Assembly (NCBI GenBank): GCA_009694365.1
Contig: SHVE01000013.1
Location: 1-49,428 of the forward strand
Source: Thermoleophilia bacterium
GTDB taxonomy: Bacteria > Actinomycetota > Thermoleophilia > Miltoncostaeales > Miltoncostaeaceae
Length of the DNA stretch: 49,428 nucleotides
Direction of reading: 5' to 3'
This document shows positions 17,511-27,217 of the stretch, piece after piece. A program made the translations under genes and the position numbers. Numbering within the stretch: the first letter of the stretch is position 1; each line of letters begins with the position of its first letter. The notes under the pieces were generated by a model, which was not told the DNA's origin, searched no databases, and saw nothing but the letters and a program-made list of their open reading frames with translations.

Positions 17511-18689
17511 ATGAGCGAGTACCTGTTCACCTCGGAGTCCGTGACCGAGGGGCACCCCGACAAGATCGCTGACCAGATCTCGGACGGCGTGCTCGATTCG
17601 ATGCTCGCTCAGGATCCGACGGCTCGCGTGGCGTGCGAGACCCTCATCACGACGGGACAGGTGATGATTGCGGGAGAGGTCACCACGACTGCCCAAGTGG
17701 ACATCCCCGCCGTCGTGCGCGACACCATCACGCGCATCGGATACGTCAATTCGGCCGACGGCTTCGATGCCAAGTCCTGCGGCATTTCGGTGGCGCTCGG
17801 CAAGCAGAGCCCCGACATCGCGCAGGGCGTTGACACCGCCCACGAGCGCCGCGTGCAGGGCAAGGAGGACCCGTACGATCAGATAGGTGCGGGCGATCAG
17901 GGCCTCATGTTCGGCTTCGCCTGCGATGAGACCCCAGTGTGGATGCCGCTGCCCATCGTCCTCGCGCACGAACTCGCGAAGCGGCTCGCGACCGTGCGCC
18001 GCACGTCGCTGTCGTATCTCCGCCCCGACGGTAAGTCGCAGGTGACCGTGCGCTACGACGGGCTGACGCCGGTGGGTGTGGACACGGTGGTCATCTCGAG
18101 CCAGCACACCGAAAATGTCGACACCGACCAGTTGCACGACGACATCACCCGTGAGGTCATCCAGCCGGTGCTTGAGGAGTTCGGCGTGTGGACACCGGAC
18201 GACATCAATCTCCTCATCAACCCGACGGGAAAGTTCGTAGTGGGTGGTCCCATGGGCGACTGCGGCCTGACGGGTCGGAAGATCATCGTGGACACCTATG
18301 GCGGCATGGCGCGTCACGGTGGTGGCGCGTTCTCGGGCAAGGACCCTTCCAAGGTGGATCGCTCCGCCGCGTACGCCGCGCGCTGGGTGGCCAAGAACGT
18401 GGTGGCCGCAGGGTTCGCCACTCGTGCCGAGGTGCAGGTGGCCTACGCGATCGGTGTTGCGCACCCGGTGTCGGTCAACGTGCAAACGTTCGGCACGGCG
18501 ACGCGCCCTGAGGAGGAGATCCTCACGTGGATCAATGAGAAGTTCGATCTCCGCCCGGCCGCCATCGTTGAGCACCTCGATCTGCGCCGACCGATCTACC
18601 AGACGACCGCGGCATACGGCCACTTCGGCCGCACCGAGCCGGAGTTCACCTGGGAGAGCACGCGAATCGGTGACGAGCAGGCGGGTTGA
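17511..18689 (+). CDS. metK: S-adenosylmethionine synthetase
   Basis: Makes S-adenosylmethionine from methionine and ATP. The 392-residue protein has all the family landmarks: [20 protein letters not shown] at the start, the [12 protein letters not shown] loop, [21 protein letters not shown] and the phosphate-binding [19 protein letters not shown]. The ATG at 17511 is supported by AAGGAG 5 nt upstream; a TTG at 17496 would only extend it over the Shine-Dalgarno. The product feeds several methyltransferases nearby (rsmB, rsmD, trmD). Confidence 0.97.
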   Translation: MSEYLFTSESVTEGHPDKIADQISDGVLDSMLAQDPTARVACETLITTGQVMIAGEVTTTAQVDIPAVVRDTITRIGYVNSADGFDAKSCGISVALGKQSPDIAQGVDTAHERRVQGKEDPYDQIGAGDQGLMFGFACDETPVWMPLPIVLAHELAKRLATVRRTSLSYLRPDGKSQVTVRYDGLTPVGVDTVVISSQHTENVDTDQLHDDITREVIQPVLEEFGVWTPDDINLLINPTGKFVVGGPMGDCGLTGRKIIVDTYGGMARHGGGAFSGKDPSKVDRSAAYAARWVAKNVVAAGFATRAEVQVAYAIGVAHPVSVNVQTFGTATRPEEEILTWINEKFDLRPAAIVEHLDLRRPIYQTTAAYGHFGRTEPEFTWESTRIGDEQAG

Positions 18690-20919
18690 CCCCACCGACG
18701 ACGGAGCGATCGCCCAGGTCGTTCCGCTCGTCGCCGCGCGTGCCCTCGACCGGGCGCTCGACTACGCGGTGCCGGACGAGCTGCGCCCCCGCGTCGTCCC
18801 CGGAGCTCTCGTTGCCGTCGGCCTTGGTCCTCGCACCGTGCTCGGCGTGGTGGTGGGGAGGGACCCCGCGACGCACGATGGGCGCATGGCCCGGGTCGCG
18901 GGGGTTGTGGACGCGCCGGTGGTGCCCACCGATCTCCTAGACGTCGCCCGGTGGGTGGCCGGGCGCACCCTCGCTCCACTCGGTACCTGCCTGAAGCTGG
19001 TACTGCCGCCGGGTGCCGAGGGTGCTCTTCGGCGCGGCCCGGAGGGCACCTGGCACCTCGGTGCACCAACCGGGCAGGGGCGGCAGCGCATCGTGGCTCG
19101 AGTCGTGGACGGGGTGGAGGACCTTGCCGGTCGGCGGGCCGAAGTTCTGCGTGAACTGCGGGCGGGGGGAGGCAGCATGCCCGCTGCGGACTTGGTCACG
19201 GTGGCGGCGACGACGATGCTCACGCTCCGGCGCATGGCCGATGACGGGCAGATCGACCTCGTGCGGGAGCGCGACGATGCCCGTGGGCTCGATTGGGCCG
19301 GTCCAGCGCCATCGCCGGACGAACCACCAGTACTCACCTCCGCTCAACAGGTGGCCGTGAACCGGATCATCCGGGCGATGGACTCCACAACGGGAGAGGG
19401 CCTCCTGTTGCATGGCGTCACCGGGTCCGGCAAGACCGAGGTGTACCTACGGGTCATCGCTGAGGCGCGGGCCCGTGGTCAGACGTCTCTCATCTTAGTT
19501 CCGGAGATCGGGCTCACTCCCCAACTGCTCGGGCGGCTTCGCGCGCGCCTTGGCGAGACGGTGGCCGTGTGGCATTCGGCGCTTCCTCCGGCACAGCGGG
19601 CAGCGGAGGACCGCCGCATCCGGTCGGGGGAGGCCGACGTGGTGATCGGCGCACGCAGTGCGGTGTTCGCACCGCTCATGAACCTCGGGGTCGTGATCGT
19701 GGACGAGGAACACGATGCGTCGTACAAGCAGGACTCGTCGCCCCGCTACGACGCGCGGCAGGTGGCCTACCGGCGTGCAATGGCCTCCCACGCGGCGCTC
19801 GTCTACGGCAGCGCCACACCCCGGCCCGAGGCCTGGCACGCGCTTGAGCGCATCACCCTTACGGAGCGCGCTGATGGTGCGACGTTGCCGCCGATCGACG
19901 TGGTGGACATGCGTACCCAGCCCCCCGGACCGGTGTCGCGCCCGCTGCAGGCGGCACTTCAGGCGGCCGGGGAGCGTGGCGAGAAGGCGATCATCCTGCT
20001 CAACCGGCGAGGATTTGCCCGTACCACTCTCTGCCGGTCGTGCGGATGGATCGCGCGGTGCCGCGACTGCGATGTCCCCATGATCCTCCATCGCGCGGGC
20101 GGGGGCGACCTCGTGGTGTGCCACCACTGCGGGCAGGAGCGCATTCCCCCCACCACGTGCCCCGCGTGTCGGTCGGTGGACGTCGGCCGACAGGGGTCCG
20201 GAACCCAAGCGCTCGAGGAGGCCCTCGCCGCCGTGGTGCCCAACACCCGCCTCGTGCGGCTCGACGCCGACAGCGCTGCCCGCCCCGGTGGCATCGTGGG
20301 CTTGCTTAAGGAGTTCAACCGGCCGGGCCCGGCGATCCTGCTGGGTACGCAGATGGTGGCGAAGGGTCACGACCTGCCGATGGTGACCGTTGCGGGAATC
20401 CTCGACGCCGACGCGGGCCTTCAACACCCCGACTTCCGTGCGGAGGAGCGCACGTTCTCGTTGATCGTGCAGTTGGCGGGCCGCGCGGGTCGGCGCAAGG
20501 GTGAGCCCGCGCGAGTCGTGGTGCAGGCGTGGGAGCCCGCCGCGCGCGCGGTACGCCTAGGCGCGGCCCACGCGGTGGAGGAGTTCGTTACCGGTGAGAT
20601 CGCACGTCGGGAATCGCGGGGGATGCCGCCGCACGGACACCTGATCCGAATCGTCGTGGAGGGGGAATCGGCGTCTCGGGTGGGGGAGGTGGCCCACGAG
20701 TTGGCGGACGCCGTTGCCGATTGCGACCCGTCCATCGTGGTGCGGGGTCCGTCGCGACTCCATCGGCTGCGGGGCCGCACGCGACGCGCCATCCTTCTCC
20801 AAGCGCCGCTGTCGTCCACCCTCACTGCCGCGGTACGTCACGTGGCTTTGGCCCCGCGTGGCCCGGCATCGCGCACGGGGGTGAGGATCGGCATCGACGT
20901 CGATCCGCAGGAGACCTGA
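18670..20919 (+). CDS. priA: Primosomal protein N' (replication restart helicase PriA)
   Basis: A 749-residue PriA that reloads the replisome at collapsed forks. The N-terminal DNA-binding domain (about 1-200) is followed by [16 protein letters not shown] (Walker A), [24 protein letters not shown] (box II), GSATPRPE, and eight zinc cysteines in [13 protein letters not shown] and CHHCG...CPAC. The ATPase motifs are intact, whereas many actinomycete PriA proteins lack them. The GTG at 18670 overlaps metK by 20 nt and is the only plausible start before the conserved [12 protein letters not shown] segment. Confidence 0.93.
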   Translation: MTSRRVDPTDDGAIAQVVPLVAARALDRALDYAVPDELRPRVVPGALVAVGLGPRTVLGVVVGRDPATHDGRMARVAGVVDAPVVPTDLLDVARWVAGRTLAPLGTCLKLVLPPGAEGALRRGPEGTWHLGAPTGQGRQRIVARVVDGVEDLAGRRAEVLRELRAGGGSMPAADLVTVAATTMLTLRRMADDGQIDLVRERDDARGLDWAGPAPSPDEPPVLTSAQQVAVNRIIRAMDSTTGEGLLLHGVTGSGKTEVYLRVIAEARARGQTSLILVPEIGLTPQLLGRLRARLGETVAVWHSALPPAQRAAEDRRIRSGEADVVIGARSAVFAPLMNLGVVIVDEEHDASYKQDSSPRYDARQVAYRRAMASHAALVYGSATPRPEAWHALERITLTERADGATLPPIDVVDMRTQPPGPVSRPLQAALQAAGERGEKAIILLNRRGFARTTLCRSCGWIARCRDCDVPMILHRAGGGDLVVCHHCGQERIPPTTCPACRSVDVGRQGSGTQALEEALAAVVPNTRLVRLDADSAARPGGIVGLLKEFNRPGPAILLGTQMVAKGHDLPMVTVAGILDADAGLQHPDFRAEERTFSLIVQLAGRAGRRKGEPARVVVQAWEPAARAVRLGAAHAVEEFVTGEIARRESRGMPPHGHLIRIVVEGESASRVGEVAHELADAVADCDPSIVVRGPSRLHRLRGRTRRAILLQAPLSSTLTAAVRHVALAPRGPASRTGVRIGIDVDPQET

Positions 20920-20938
20920 CACCGCCCCACGATCCCGC

Positions 20939-20944
20939 TAGCCT
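20939..20944 (+). promoter_or_regulatory. Candidate -10 element (TAGCCT) upstream of the 21001 gene
   Basis: TAGCCT in a GCTAGCCT context lies 57 nt before the GTG at 21001 in the 81-nt gap after priA. It fits the TAnnnT pattern seen elsewhere in the window, but the longer distance makes it a weaker case. Confidence 0.3.
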
Positions 20945-21000
20945 GCCCCGGGCCAGCACCCCGACCCGAGGTTCTCCCGATTCCCGTCCCGCGCCTGTTC

Positions 21001-21840
21001 GTGTCCCCGTCCGAGCCCCGTGCTCAGTGGACCCATGTCCTCGCGTCCGTCCTCGCCCTCACGTCGGCGGACCACCGTGTCGCGCTCATGCGCGACTTCC
21101 TCGACGAGGATCTCCCCGACATCGGGAACGCCATCGTGCGCGAGTTCGCTCCGGCCGGTGACGACGTCATCGACATTGTCGTCCAGGATCGCGACAAGGC
21201 GTGGGCCCTCGGCATCCAGACCACCCTCGCGTTCCAGAGTGACACTCAGGCCCGGCTGAGTCGCGCGGCGGGTGCCCTCGAGGGTTACGGCCGCGTGATC
21301 GTGATGGCGATCACCGCCGATCGCACGTCGGGTCCGGCGATCTCGGGCGCGTGCTCCGAGGGCATCGACGCCCGCCACTCGTCGTGGTTGCGCGTGCGCG
21401 ACTGGATTCAGGAGCGGCCGGAACGGGGTCGGGCCCATGGTGTCGACTTCGCGGTGCTGCAGCAGGCGGAGTACCTCCTCACTCCGAACGTGGCCGAGCT
21501 CTATCGCCTCGAAGACATCGTTCCGATCGTTCCGGTGGAGGCCCGTGAGGCCGTCACGGCCGCGTTCTTTGGCCTCAACGATTTGTCACCTGCCCCGCGC
21601 ATCGACCAGCACAGCGATGGCGCAACCGCGGTCTTCCCGCGTACCGGTGATCCGTGTGTCGAACTCGTCATCCGTGGTGGCTCGGCGAGCGTGGTGCTGA
21701 ACGCCGACGGCGGCCCGGGGATGACCACCACCGACCGCCCCGGTTGGGGCGCACTCGCCATCGGGTCGGACGCTGACTGGGACCTCGCTTCCTCGTGGGG
21801 GCTCGCTGCGGCGCGACGCCTGCTCCCGCGCAAGCGGTAA
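21001..21840 (+). CDS. Uncharacterised protein, possibly a degenerate PD-(D/E)XK nuclease fold
   Basis: A 279-residue soluble protein that I cannot name. Residues 50-105 read as a strand-turn-strand then helix: DDVIDIVVQD, ALGIQTT, DTQARLSRAAGALEGYGRVIVMAIT. This resembles the core of PD-(D/E)XK nucleases (D ... IExK ... QLxRY ... VxLxxLT), but the E-x-K position reads Q73-T-T75, so catalysis would be lost. A mid segment (SWLRVRDWIQERPERG) also recalls such proteins. The resemblance is by eye only. The GTG at 21001 is the only start in a clear position. The gene stands alone between priA and def, and its GC-rich codon use matches its neighbours. Confidence 0.6.
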   Translation: MSPSEPRAQWTHVLASVLALTSADHRVALMRDFLDEDLPDIGNAIVREFAPAGDDVIDIVVQDRDKAWALGIQTTLAFQSDTQARLSRAAGALEGYGRVIVMAITADRTSGPAISGACSEGIDARHSSWLRVRDWIQERPERGRAHGVDFAVLQQAEYLLTPNVAELYRLEDIVPIVPVEAREAVTAAFFGLNDLSPAPRIDQHSDGATAVFPRTGDPCVELVIRGGSASVVLNADGGPGMTTTDRPGWGALAIGSDADWDLASSWGLAAARRLLPRKR

Positions 21841-21966
21841 TCGGTTCACTGGGCACGCCGGACCCTCCGGACGTGGTACCGGGAGTCCTGTCCGTGGGCG
21901 GGTTTGCCCACTTCGTCACATCGGTCCGGTCCCGATGGGGTCGGCCGGGCACCGGCAACCCGGTGG

Positions 21967-21972
21967 TACCCT
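21967..21972 (+). promoter_or_regulatory. Candidate -10 element (TACCCT) of def, leaderless geometry
   Basis: TACCCT in a GGTACCCT context ends exactly 6 nt before the def ATG, placing it at -12 to -7 relative to the first base of the start codon. No Shine-Dalgarno can fit. This is the clearest leaderless arrangement in the window together with rpe and rnhB. Confidence 0.55.
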
Positions 21973-21978
21973 GAAGCC

Positions 21979-22530
21979 ATGTCGCGACGTTCCTTCGATG
22001 ACGCCGAGCGCGAGGCGGTTCGCCTTGCCGCGCTCGAGCACATCCGCCAGTACGGCGATCCCTGTCTGCGCACCACCGCGGCACGCATCGAGGTGTTCGA
22101 CGATGCCCTCGTGCGCGAGGCGAGTGAGATGGTCCGGCTCATGGACGAGGGGCGCGGCTGCGGGTTGGCAGCCCCACAACTCGGGCGCCTGCATCGGCTG
22201 ATCGTGGTACAGGCGTCGGACGAGAAACCCGTGCATGTGCTGGTCAACCCCGAGATAATCTCCCGCAGCGAGGATGAGGAGATCGGTCCCGAGGGGTGCC
22301 TGTCGCTCGGTGAGGTGATCGTGGACGTCTCACGTGCCGTCGCGGTGCGCATCCGGGCTCAGGATCTGAATGGCACGGGGTTTGAGGCGGACCTTGAGGG
22401 GTTCGGTGCCCGTGTGGTGCAGCATGAGATCGATCACCTCGACGGCATCCTGATTCTCGACCGGGCCACGTCCGAGGACCGTCGGGCCGCCCTCGCGGAG
22501 CTTCGCGAGTCGCTCCTCGCGCGCGCCTGA
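21979..22530 (+). CDS. def: Peptide deformylase
   Basis: Removes the formyl group from nascent proteins. The 183-residue metalloenzyme has the three family motifs: GCGLAAPQLG, EGCLSLG (Cys metal ligand) and HEIDHLDGI (two His ligands and catalytic Glu). The ATG at 21979 is chosen over an upstream in-frame ATG at 21904 because the family N-terminus (IRQYGDPCLR) follows closely and a -10 hexamer lies immediately before it. It heads def-fmt-rsmB-rpe-rib, the usual initiator-Met processing cluster. Confidence 0.95.
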   Translation: MSRRSFDDAEREAVRLAALEHIRQYGDPCLRTTAARIEVFDDALVREASEMVRLMDEGRGCGLAAPQLGRLHRLIVVQASDEKPVHVLVNPEIISRSEDEEIGPEGCLSLGEVIVDVSRAVAVRIRAQDLNGTGFEADLEGFGARVVQHEIDHLDGILILDRATSEDRRAALAELRESLLARA

Positions 22531-22540
22531 TCACCGTTAT

Positions 22541-23449
22541 ATGAGGGTCATCTTCGCGGGGAGTCCCGCCTCTGCCGTACCGGTGCTCGAGGCGCTGCTT
22601 GCGTCGCGTCACGAGGTGGTGCTGGTGGTCACGCGTGAGGACCGTCCCCGCGGCCGCCGTGGAACCCCGGTGCCCACGCCCATCGGCACGGTGGCCGTCG
22701 AAAAGGGCATCGCGACCCTCACGCCGACATCCATCAACACCCCGGACTCCCTCGCCGCACTGCGCGCGGTCGATGCCGACGTTATCGCGGTGGCCGCGTT
22801 CGGCCAGATTCTGGGGGACGAGGTGCTCGGGGGGTGGCCGTGTATCAACGTCCACTACTCCCTTCTACCGGCCTACCGCGGTGCCGCACCGGTCGAGCGG
22901 GCGCTGATGGACTGCTGTGAGGAGGTGGGCATCACGATCATGCAGATGGATGCCGGCCTCGACACGGGTCCGATCATTGAGCAGGTCCCGGTCGCGCTCA
23001 CGGGCGATGATGACGCCGGGGGCCTGCTCATGACGATGGCCGCGACCGCTGGCCCCGCGCTCATCCGCGCGCTGGACGCTGTGGAGTCCGGCACGCTCGT
23101 CGTCACACCCCAGCCCGACGAGGGCGTCACGATCGCGGCCAAGATCACCCGTGACGATCGGCCCATCGATCTCACGCGCACGGCCGCGCAGATCGCCGGG
23201 CAGGTACGGGCGCTGTCCCCGCACGTTGGTGCAACGATTGTCATCGACGGCGTGCCCGTCACGGTCTGGCGCGTGGGACCGGTGCCCGACACCGCAGCGC
23301 CCGGACTGGTGCGGGGCGACGGACGCCTCATTCTCGGCACGGCGAGCGGTGCACTCCAAATTCTGGAGATCCAGCCATCCGGCACGGTACGTATGCCGGT
23401 CGATGCATTCCTGAGGGGGTACCGCGGTGAACTCACGCTCTCGACCTAA
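22541..23449 (+). CDS. fmt: Methionyl-tRNA formyltransferase
   Basis: Formylates initiator Met-tRNA, the reaction that def later reverses on the protein. The 302-residue protein has FAGSPASAVPVLEALL at the N-terminus, the folate-binding and catalytic NVHYSLLPAYRGAAPVERAL segment with conserved Asn and His, the catalytic Asp in MQMDAGLDTG, and an OB-like C-terminal domain. The ATG lies 10 nt after the def stop with no clear Shine-Dalgarno. It overlaps rsmB by 23 nt. Confidence 0.95.
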   Translation: MRVIFAGSPASAVPVLEALLASRHEVVLVVTREDRPRGRRGTPVPTPIGTVAVEKGIATLTPTSINTPDSLAALRAVDADVIAVAAFGQILGDEVLGGWPCINVHYSLLPAYRGAAPVERALMDCCEEVGITIMQMDAGLDTGPIIEQVPVALTGDDDAGGLLMTMAATAGPALIRALDAVESGTLVVTPQPDEGVTIAAKITRDDRPIDLTRTAAQIAGQVRALSPHVGATIVIDGVPVTVWRVGPVPDTAAPGLVRGDGRLILGTASGALQILEIQPSGTVRMPVDAFLRGYRGELTLST

Positions 23450-24776
23450 TCACGAGCGTGACGAGCACGCCCCGGTGTCACCGGCGAGGCGGCTCGCGCT
23501 CGGCGTGCTCCGCCGTGTGGACGACGGCGCGTACGCCGACCGCGCCCTGCACGCGGAGGCCACGCGGTCACGGATCCTGCCCCGGGATCGCCAGCAGGCG
23601 CAGCGTCTGGCCTACGGTGCCGTGCAGATGAGACGTCTGCTCGACTGGTTGATCGACGGCGCTGCCGATCGACCCGAGCGGATTGAGCCGGGTGTGCGCA
23701 ACGTTCTGCGCATCGGTGTCTACGAGATTGTCTTCTCCGACGGAACCCACGACTCGGCGGCGGTGGATCAGGCGGTGAGCATGGCCTACGCCCTGCCGGG
23801 CCCGCGCGGGCGGGGTCCGGCGCGTGCGGGTCTGGTCAACGCTGTGCTCCGGCGCGCGGCGGCCGAGGGGCCGCAGCGCATCGCTGCGCTCGGGCCCAAC
23901 GACGTGGCGCTGCGTACCTCGTTTCCCGATTGGATCGCCGCCGGCCTGGTCGCATCGCTTGGAGCGACGGATGCTGAGGCCGTCATGCGGGCCGCGAACG
24001 AATCGAGCGAGTCCGCCATCCGCTGGAACACCCTCATGGGGCCACGCGAGGCCGTGGAGAGTGAACTTCCGGCGTGGCACGGGGACGCACTCCTCCCCGA
24101 GGCGATGGTGCTGGAGTCGCCCTTCGCCCTCGAAGACTCCGACGCCTTCGCCGCGGGGCGCGTGATGGCCCAGAGCCGGGCGTCGATGATTCCTGCCCGG
24201 GCGGTGATGCCGCGCGCCGGGGAGCGGATCCTCGACATGTGCGCCGCGCCGGGGGCCAAGGCGACCCAACTGGCGGCCCTCGCCGACGGGGGCGCCGAGA
24301 TCGTCGCCGTGGAACTGCACTCCGCACGCGCGGCGGTTCTGCGCGAGGTGGCCGACCGCATGGGCGCCCGCATCACGGTAATCGAGGGCGACGCGCGGGA
24401 GGTGGACATCCCCGGTGGCCCGTTCGATGCGGTGCTCGTGGACGCGCCGTGTACCGGCACCGGCGTGTTGTCGTCGCGACCCGATGCTCGGTGGCGACGG
24501 CGCGAGGAGGCGCTCGCGCCGCTCGTGGAGATTCAGATGGGACTGCTCGCCCGTGCGCTGACGGTGGTGAAGCCCGGCGGGCGGGTGGTGTACTCCACGT
24601 GCTCGTTGCTCCGGGTCGAGAACGAGGACGTCGTGCGGGCGTCCGGGGCGGACGTGGACGACCTCACGCAGGAGTTCCCGGGCATGCCGTCACCGGACCT
24701 TCCGGGGACTCTTCGCCTGCAACCGCACGTGCAGGGTACCGACGGGTTCTTCGTCGCGCGGTTGATCGGCCGATAA
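23427..24776 (+). CDS. rsmB: 16S rRNA (cytosine967-C5)-methyltransferase
   Basis: Methylates C967 of 16S rRNA using SAM. The 449-residue protein has an N-terminal NusB-like domain (about 15-150; ARRLALGVLRRV to VNAVLRRAA) and a Rossmann methyltransferase domain with LDMCAAPGAKATQLAAL, VDAPCTGTGVLSSRPD and the nucleophile Cys in VYSTCSLL. Start is GTG at 23427 inside the end of fmt, indicating coupled translation. Its stop codon TAA is part of the rpe -10 hexamer. Confidence 0.94.
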   Translation: MNSRSRPNHERDEHAPVSPARRLALGVLRRVDDGAYADRALHAEATRSRILPRDRQQAQRLAYGAVQMRRLLDWLIDGAADRPERIEPGVRNVLRIGVYEIVFSDGTHDSAAVDQAVSMAYALPGPRGRGPARAGLVNAVLRRAAAEGPQRIAALGPNDVALRTSFPDWIAAGLVASLGATDAEAVMRAANESSESAIRWNTLMGPREAVESELPAWHGDALLPEAMVLESPFALEDSDAFAAGRVMAQSRASMIPARAVMPRAGERILDMCAAPGAKATQLAALADGGAEIVAVELHSARAAVLREVADRMGARITVIEGDAREVDIPGGPFDAVLVDAPCTGTGVLSSRPDARWRRREEALAPLVEIQMGLLARALTVVKPGGRVVYSTCSLLRVENEDVVRASGADVDDLTQEFPGMPSPDLPGTLRLQPHVQGTDGFFVARLIGR

Positions 24777-24779
24777 CCT
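24774..24779 (+). promoter_or_regulatory. Candidate -10 element (TAACCT) of rpe, leaderless geometry
   Basis: TAACCT begins with the rsmB stop codon and ends 6 nt before the rpe ATG (-12 to -7). No Shine-Dalgarno is present. It suggests that rpe-ribD-ribE-ribBA can be transcribed separately from def-fmt-rsmB. Confidence 0.55.
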
Positions 24780-24785
24780 CCGGAC

Positions 24786-25460
24786 ATGCCGCAGATGCCC
24801 GCCAGTCCTGCCGTATGCCCCTCGCTCATGTCCGCCGACGCGCTACGGCTCGGCGATCAGGTGGCGTTGCTTCTCGACGCTGGAGCACGTGTGTTCCACA
24901 TCGACGTGATGGACGGGCGCTTTGTGCCCAATCTCATGATCGGCACCGAGACCACACGCGGTGTCGCCGGGCAGGTACAGCCTGCGGGCGGGCTCGTGGA
25001 TGTGCACCTCATGGTGGAGCGCCCACGCGATGCCGTCGGGTGGTACGCACCGTTCGCCGACATGATCAGTATCCACATTGAGGCCGACCCGCACCCGCAC
25101 CAGTTACTCACCGAGATCCGGGCGAACGGGTGCCTCGCGGGCCTCGCCATCAACCCCGGCACACCCCTCGAGACCGTCCTTCCCCTCGTGGAGCGTCTCG
25201 ACTACGTCAACTGCATGGGGGTGAACCCTGGTTTCAGTGGCCAATCGTTCATCCCCGAGACCCTCGCGCGGATCACGCGCCTACGCGCGGCGTTGCCGGA
25301 CCACGTCCTCATCCAAGTGGATGGCGGCATCGGGCCCGCGAATGCCGCCGCGGCCCGTGCGGCGGGCGCCGACCTCGTGGTGTCCTCCTCGGCCATCTTC
25401 TCAAGCGTGGACCCGGTCGCGGCCTATCGCGACCTCGTGGAGCGAGTCGGCGCGGCATGA
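24786..25460 (+). CDS. rpe: Ribulose-phosphate 3-epimerase
   Basis: Interconverts ribulose 5-phosphate and xylulose 5-phosphate. The 224-residue TIM barrel shows the metal ligands in FHIDVMDGRFVPN (His, Asp), DVHLMVE (His) and QVDGGIGP (Asp), the N-terminal CPSLMSAD (usually PSILSAD), and CMGVNPGFSGQSF. Ribulose 5-phosphate is also the substrate of RibB, encoded three genes downstream, so the position next to the rib genes is metabolically sensible. It overlaps ribD as ATGA. Confidence 0.95.
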   Translation: MPQMPASPAVCPSLMSADALRLGDQVALLLDAGARVFHIDVMDGRFVPNLMIGTETTRGVAGQVQPAGGLVDVHLMVERPRDAVGWYAPFADMISIHIEADPHPHQLLTEIRANGCLAGLAINPGTPLETVLPLVERLDYVNCMGVNPGFSGQSFIPETLARITRLRAALPDHVLIQVDGGIGPANAAAARAAGADLVVSSSAIFSSVDPVAAYRDLVERVGAA

Positions 25461-26602
25461 CCCTGTCGGGGCGCCCCACCGCGGCCGAGTACCACCTCCT
25501 TATCCGTGCCTGCGAACTCGCCGAACGCGGACGGGGCCGTGTGAGCCCCAATCCGTGCGTGGGCGCGGTCATCGCCCGTGACGGGGTAATCGTGGGGGAG
25601 GGGTGGCACGCCGGGCCCGGGCAGGCGCATGCCGAGCCCGCCGCAATCGCGGCGGCGGGCGGCGCGGCGTCCAGTGCAACCCTCGTGTGCACCCTCGAGC
25701 CCTGCTCACACACCGGGCGCACCGGGCCGTGTACCGAGGCCATCATCGCGGCGGGGGTCGCCCGGGTGGTCATCGGTGCGCTCGACCCGCTCGAGCGCAC
25801 CCGTGGGGAGGGCGCACGGATCCTTGCCGAGGCCGGTATCGAGGTGGTGGTGGCGGACGGTGAGGATGCCGCCCGTGCCCGCGCCGTGGCGTCGCCGTTC
25901 CTCACCTGGGCCGTCTTGGGACGCCCGGAGGTGACGCTGAAGATGGCGGCATCGCTCGATGGGCGCGTGGCCACGCGCACGGGCAGCACCCGGTGGATCT
26001 CGAGTCCCGAGGCACGCGCCCACGTGCACCGCCTCCGGGCGGACATGGACGCCGTGGGCGTGGGTATCGGTACCGCCGTGGCGGATGACGCCATGCTCAC
26101 CGCGCGCGACGTGGCGATTCCCGAGGGCCGCGTCGCGACGAGGGTGGTGTTCGACCCGCGTGCGCGCCTGCCACTCACCTCCGCACTCGCCACCACGGCC
26201 CTCGAGGCCCCCGTGACAGTGCTGGCGGGGTCCGAGGCCGACGGCGCCCACATCGAGGCTCTCCGGGCCGCAGGGATCGATGTGGAGGTGGGTCCCACCC
26301 CGCATGGCGCCGGTTTCCTGGCCGACGGGCTCGACGCTCTCGGCCGCCGTGGAATTCAGTCGATCCTCATTGAGGGCGGCCCCACGATCGCCGGTGCTCT
26401 GCTCGAGGCGGGTTTGGTGGATGTGCTCGCGTGGGTCGTCGCACCAATCGTCATCGGCGGCGACAGCGCTCCGGTCGCCGTGCGGGGGGTGGGGGCCGAT
26501 CAGATCACCGACGCCGTACGCATCCGGTCACCGCGCGTGGAGCGCCTCGGCGATGACGTGCTGATCACGGGACGGCTCCGGCCGGTCCCCGGAGGAGACT
26601 GA
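25457..26602 (+). CDS. ribD: Bifunctional riboflavin biosynthesis deaminase/reductase
   Basis: Carries out the deamination and side-chain reduction steps of riboflavin synthesis. Of 381 residues, the first 145 or so form the zinc deaminase domain (AHAEPAAI with His-Ala-Glu; LEPCSHTGRTGPC with two zinc Cys), and the rest the NADPH reductase domain (LKMAASLDGRVATRTGSTRWISS; SILIEGGPTIAGALL). The ATG overlaps the rpe stop by 4 nt. ribE follows after 3 nt. Confidence 0.95.
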   Translation: MTLSGRPTAAEYHLLIRACELAERGRGRVSPNPCVGAVIARDGVIVGEGWHAGPGQAHAEPAAIAAAGGAASSATLVCTLEPCSHTGRTGPCTEAIIAAGVARVVIGALDPLERTRGEGARILAEAGIEVVVADGEDAARARAVASPFLTWAVLGRPEVTLKMAASLDGRVATRTGSTRWISSPEARAHVHRLRADMDAVGVGIGTAVADDAMLTARDVAIPEGRVATRVVFDPRARLPLTSALATTALEAPVTVLAGSEADGAHIEALRAAGIDVEVGPTPHGAGFLADGLDALGRRGIQSILIEGGPTIAGALLEAGLVDVLAWVVAPIVIGGDSAPVAVRGVGADQITDAVRIRSPRVERLGDDVLITGRLRPVPGGD

Positions 26603-26605
26603 CCC

Positions 26606-27217
26606 GTGTTCACCGGACTCGTGGAGGAGACGGGCACCGTGCGGGAGCGCATGCGCACCCCTGCCGGCGCCCGACTGGTTATCGGTTGCGACGCCGTGTA
26701 CGAGGGGCTTGCCATCGGTGATTCGGTCGCCGTCGATGGGGTGTGCCTCACTGTGGTGGGGACCCGCGACGGTGCGTTCGACGTGGACTGCGTGGCGGAG
26801 ACCCTCCGCCGCACGTCGGTGAGTGACCGGCAGCCGGGCGATACGGTGAACCTCGAGCGCGCGATGCGACTCGGTGACCGTCTGGGTGGGCACATCGTGC
26901 AGGGCCACGTGGACGGCACGGGGGTGGTGCGCGCGGTCATTCCCGAGGGGGAGGGCGTCCTGATGTCGGTTGAGTGTTCCGACGCCGTGCGGCGCTACGT
27001 CGTGGAGAAGGGAAGCATCACGGTGGACGGTGTGAGCCTCACGGTCGCCAGTTGTCAGCCCGACGGCTTCACCGTCGCACTCATCCCTCACACGATGCAG
27101 GTCACGACCCTCGGACCCGACCACTTGGGCCGTCGGGTCAACCTCGAGACCGATGTGGTGGCAAAGTACGTTGAGGCGCTTCTCCGCCCGTACATCCCCG
27201 AGGGAGACACACCCTGA
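26606..27217 (+). CDS. ribE: Riboflavin synthase, alpha subunit
   Basis: Dismutates two 6,7-dimethyl-8-ribityllumazines to riboflavin. The 203-residue protein shows the duplicated lumazine-binding fold: [12 protein letters not shown] then DGVCLTVV, and in the second half [13 protein letters not shown] then [17 protein letters not shown] Shine-Dalgarno lies 8 nt before the GTG start. Its TGA stop overlaps the probable CTG start of ribBA. Confidence 0.95.
   Translation: MFTGLVEETGTVRERMRTPAGARLVIGCDAVYEGLAIGDSVAVDGVCLTVVGTRDGAFDVDCVAETLRRTSVSDRQPGDTVNLERAMRLGDRLGGHIVQGHVDGTGVVRAVIPEGEGVLMSVECSDAVRRYVVEKGSITVDGVSLTVASCQPDGFTVALIPHTMQVTTLGPDHLGRRVNLETDVVAKYVEALLRPYIPEGDTP

Noticed and set aside
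17226-18695. 489-codon minus-strand frame opposite metK
   Set aside because: Composition of a shadow frame; metK on the plus strand is unambiguous.
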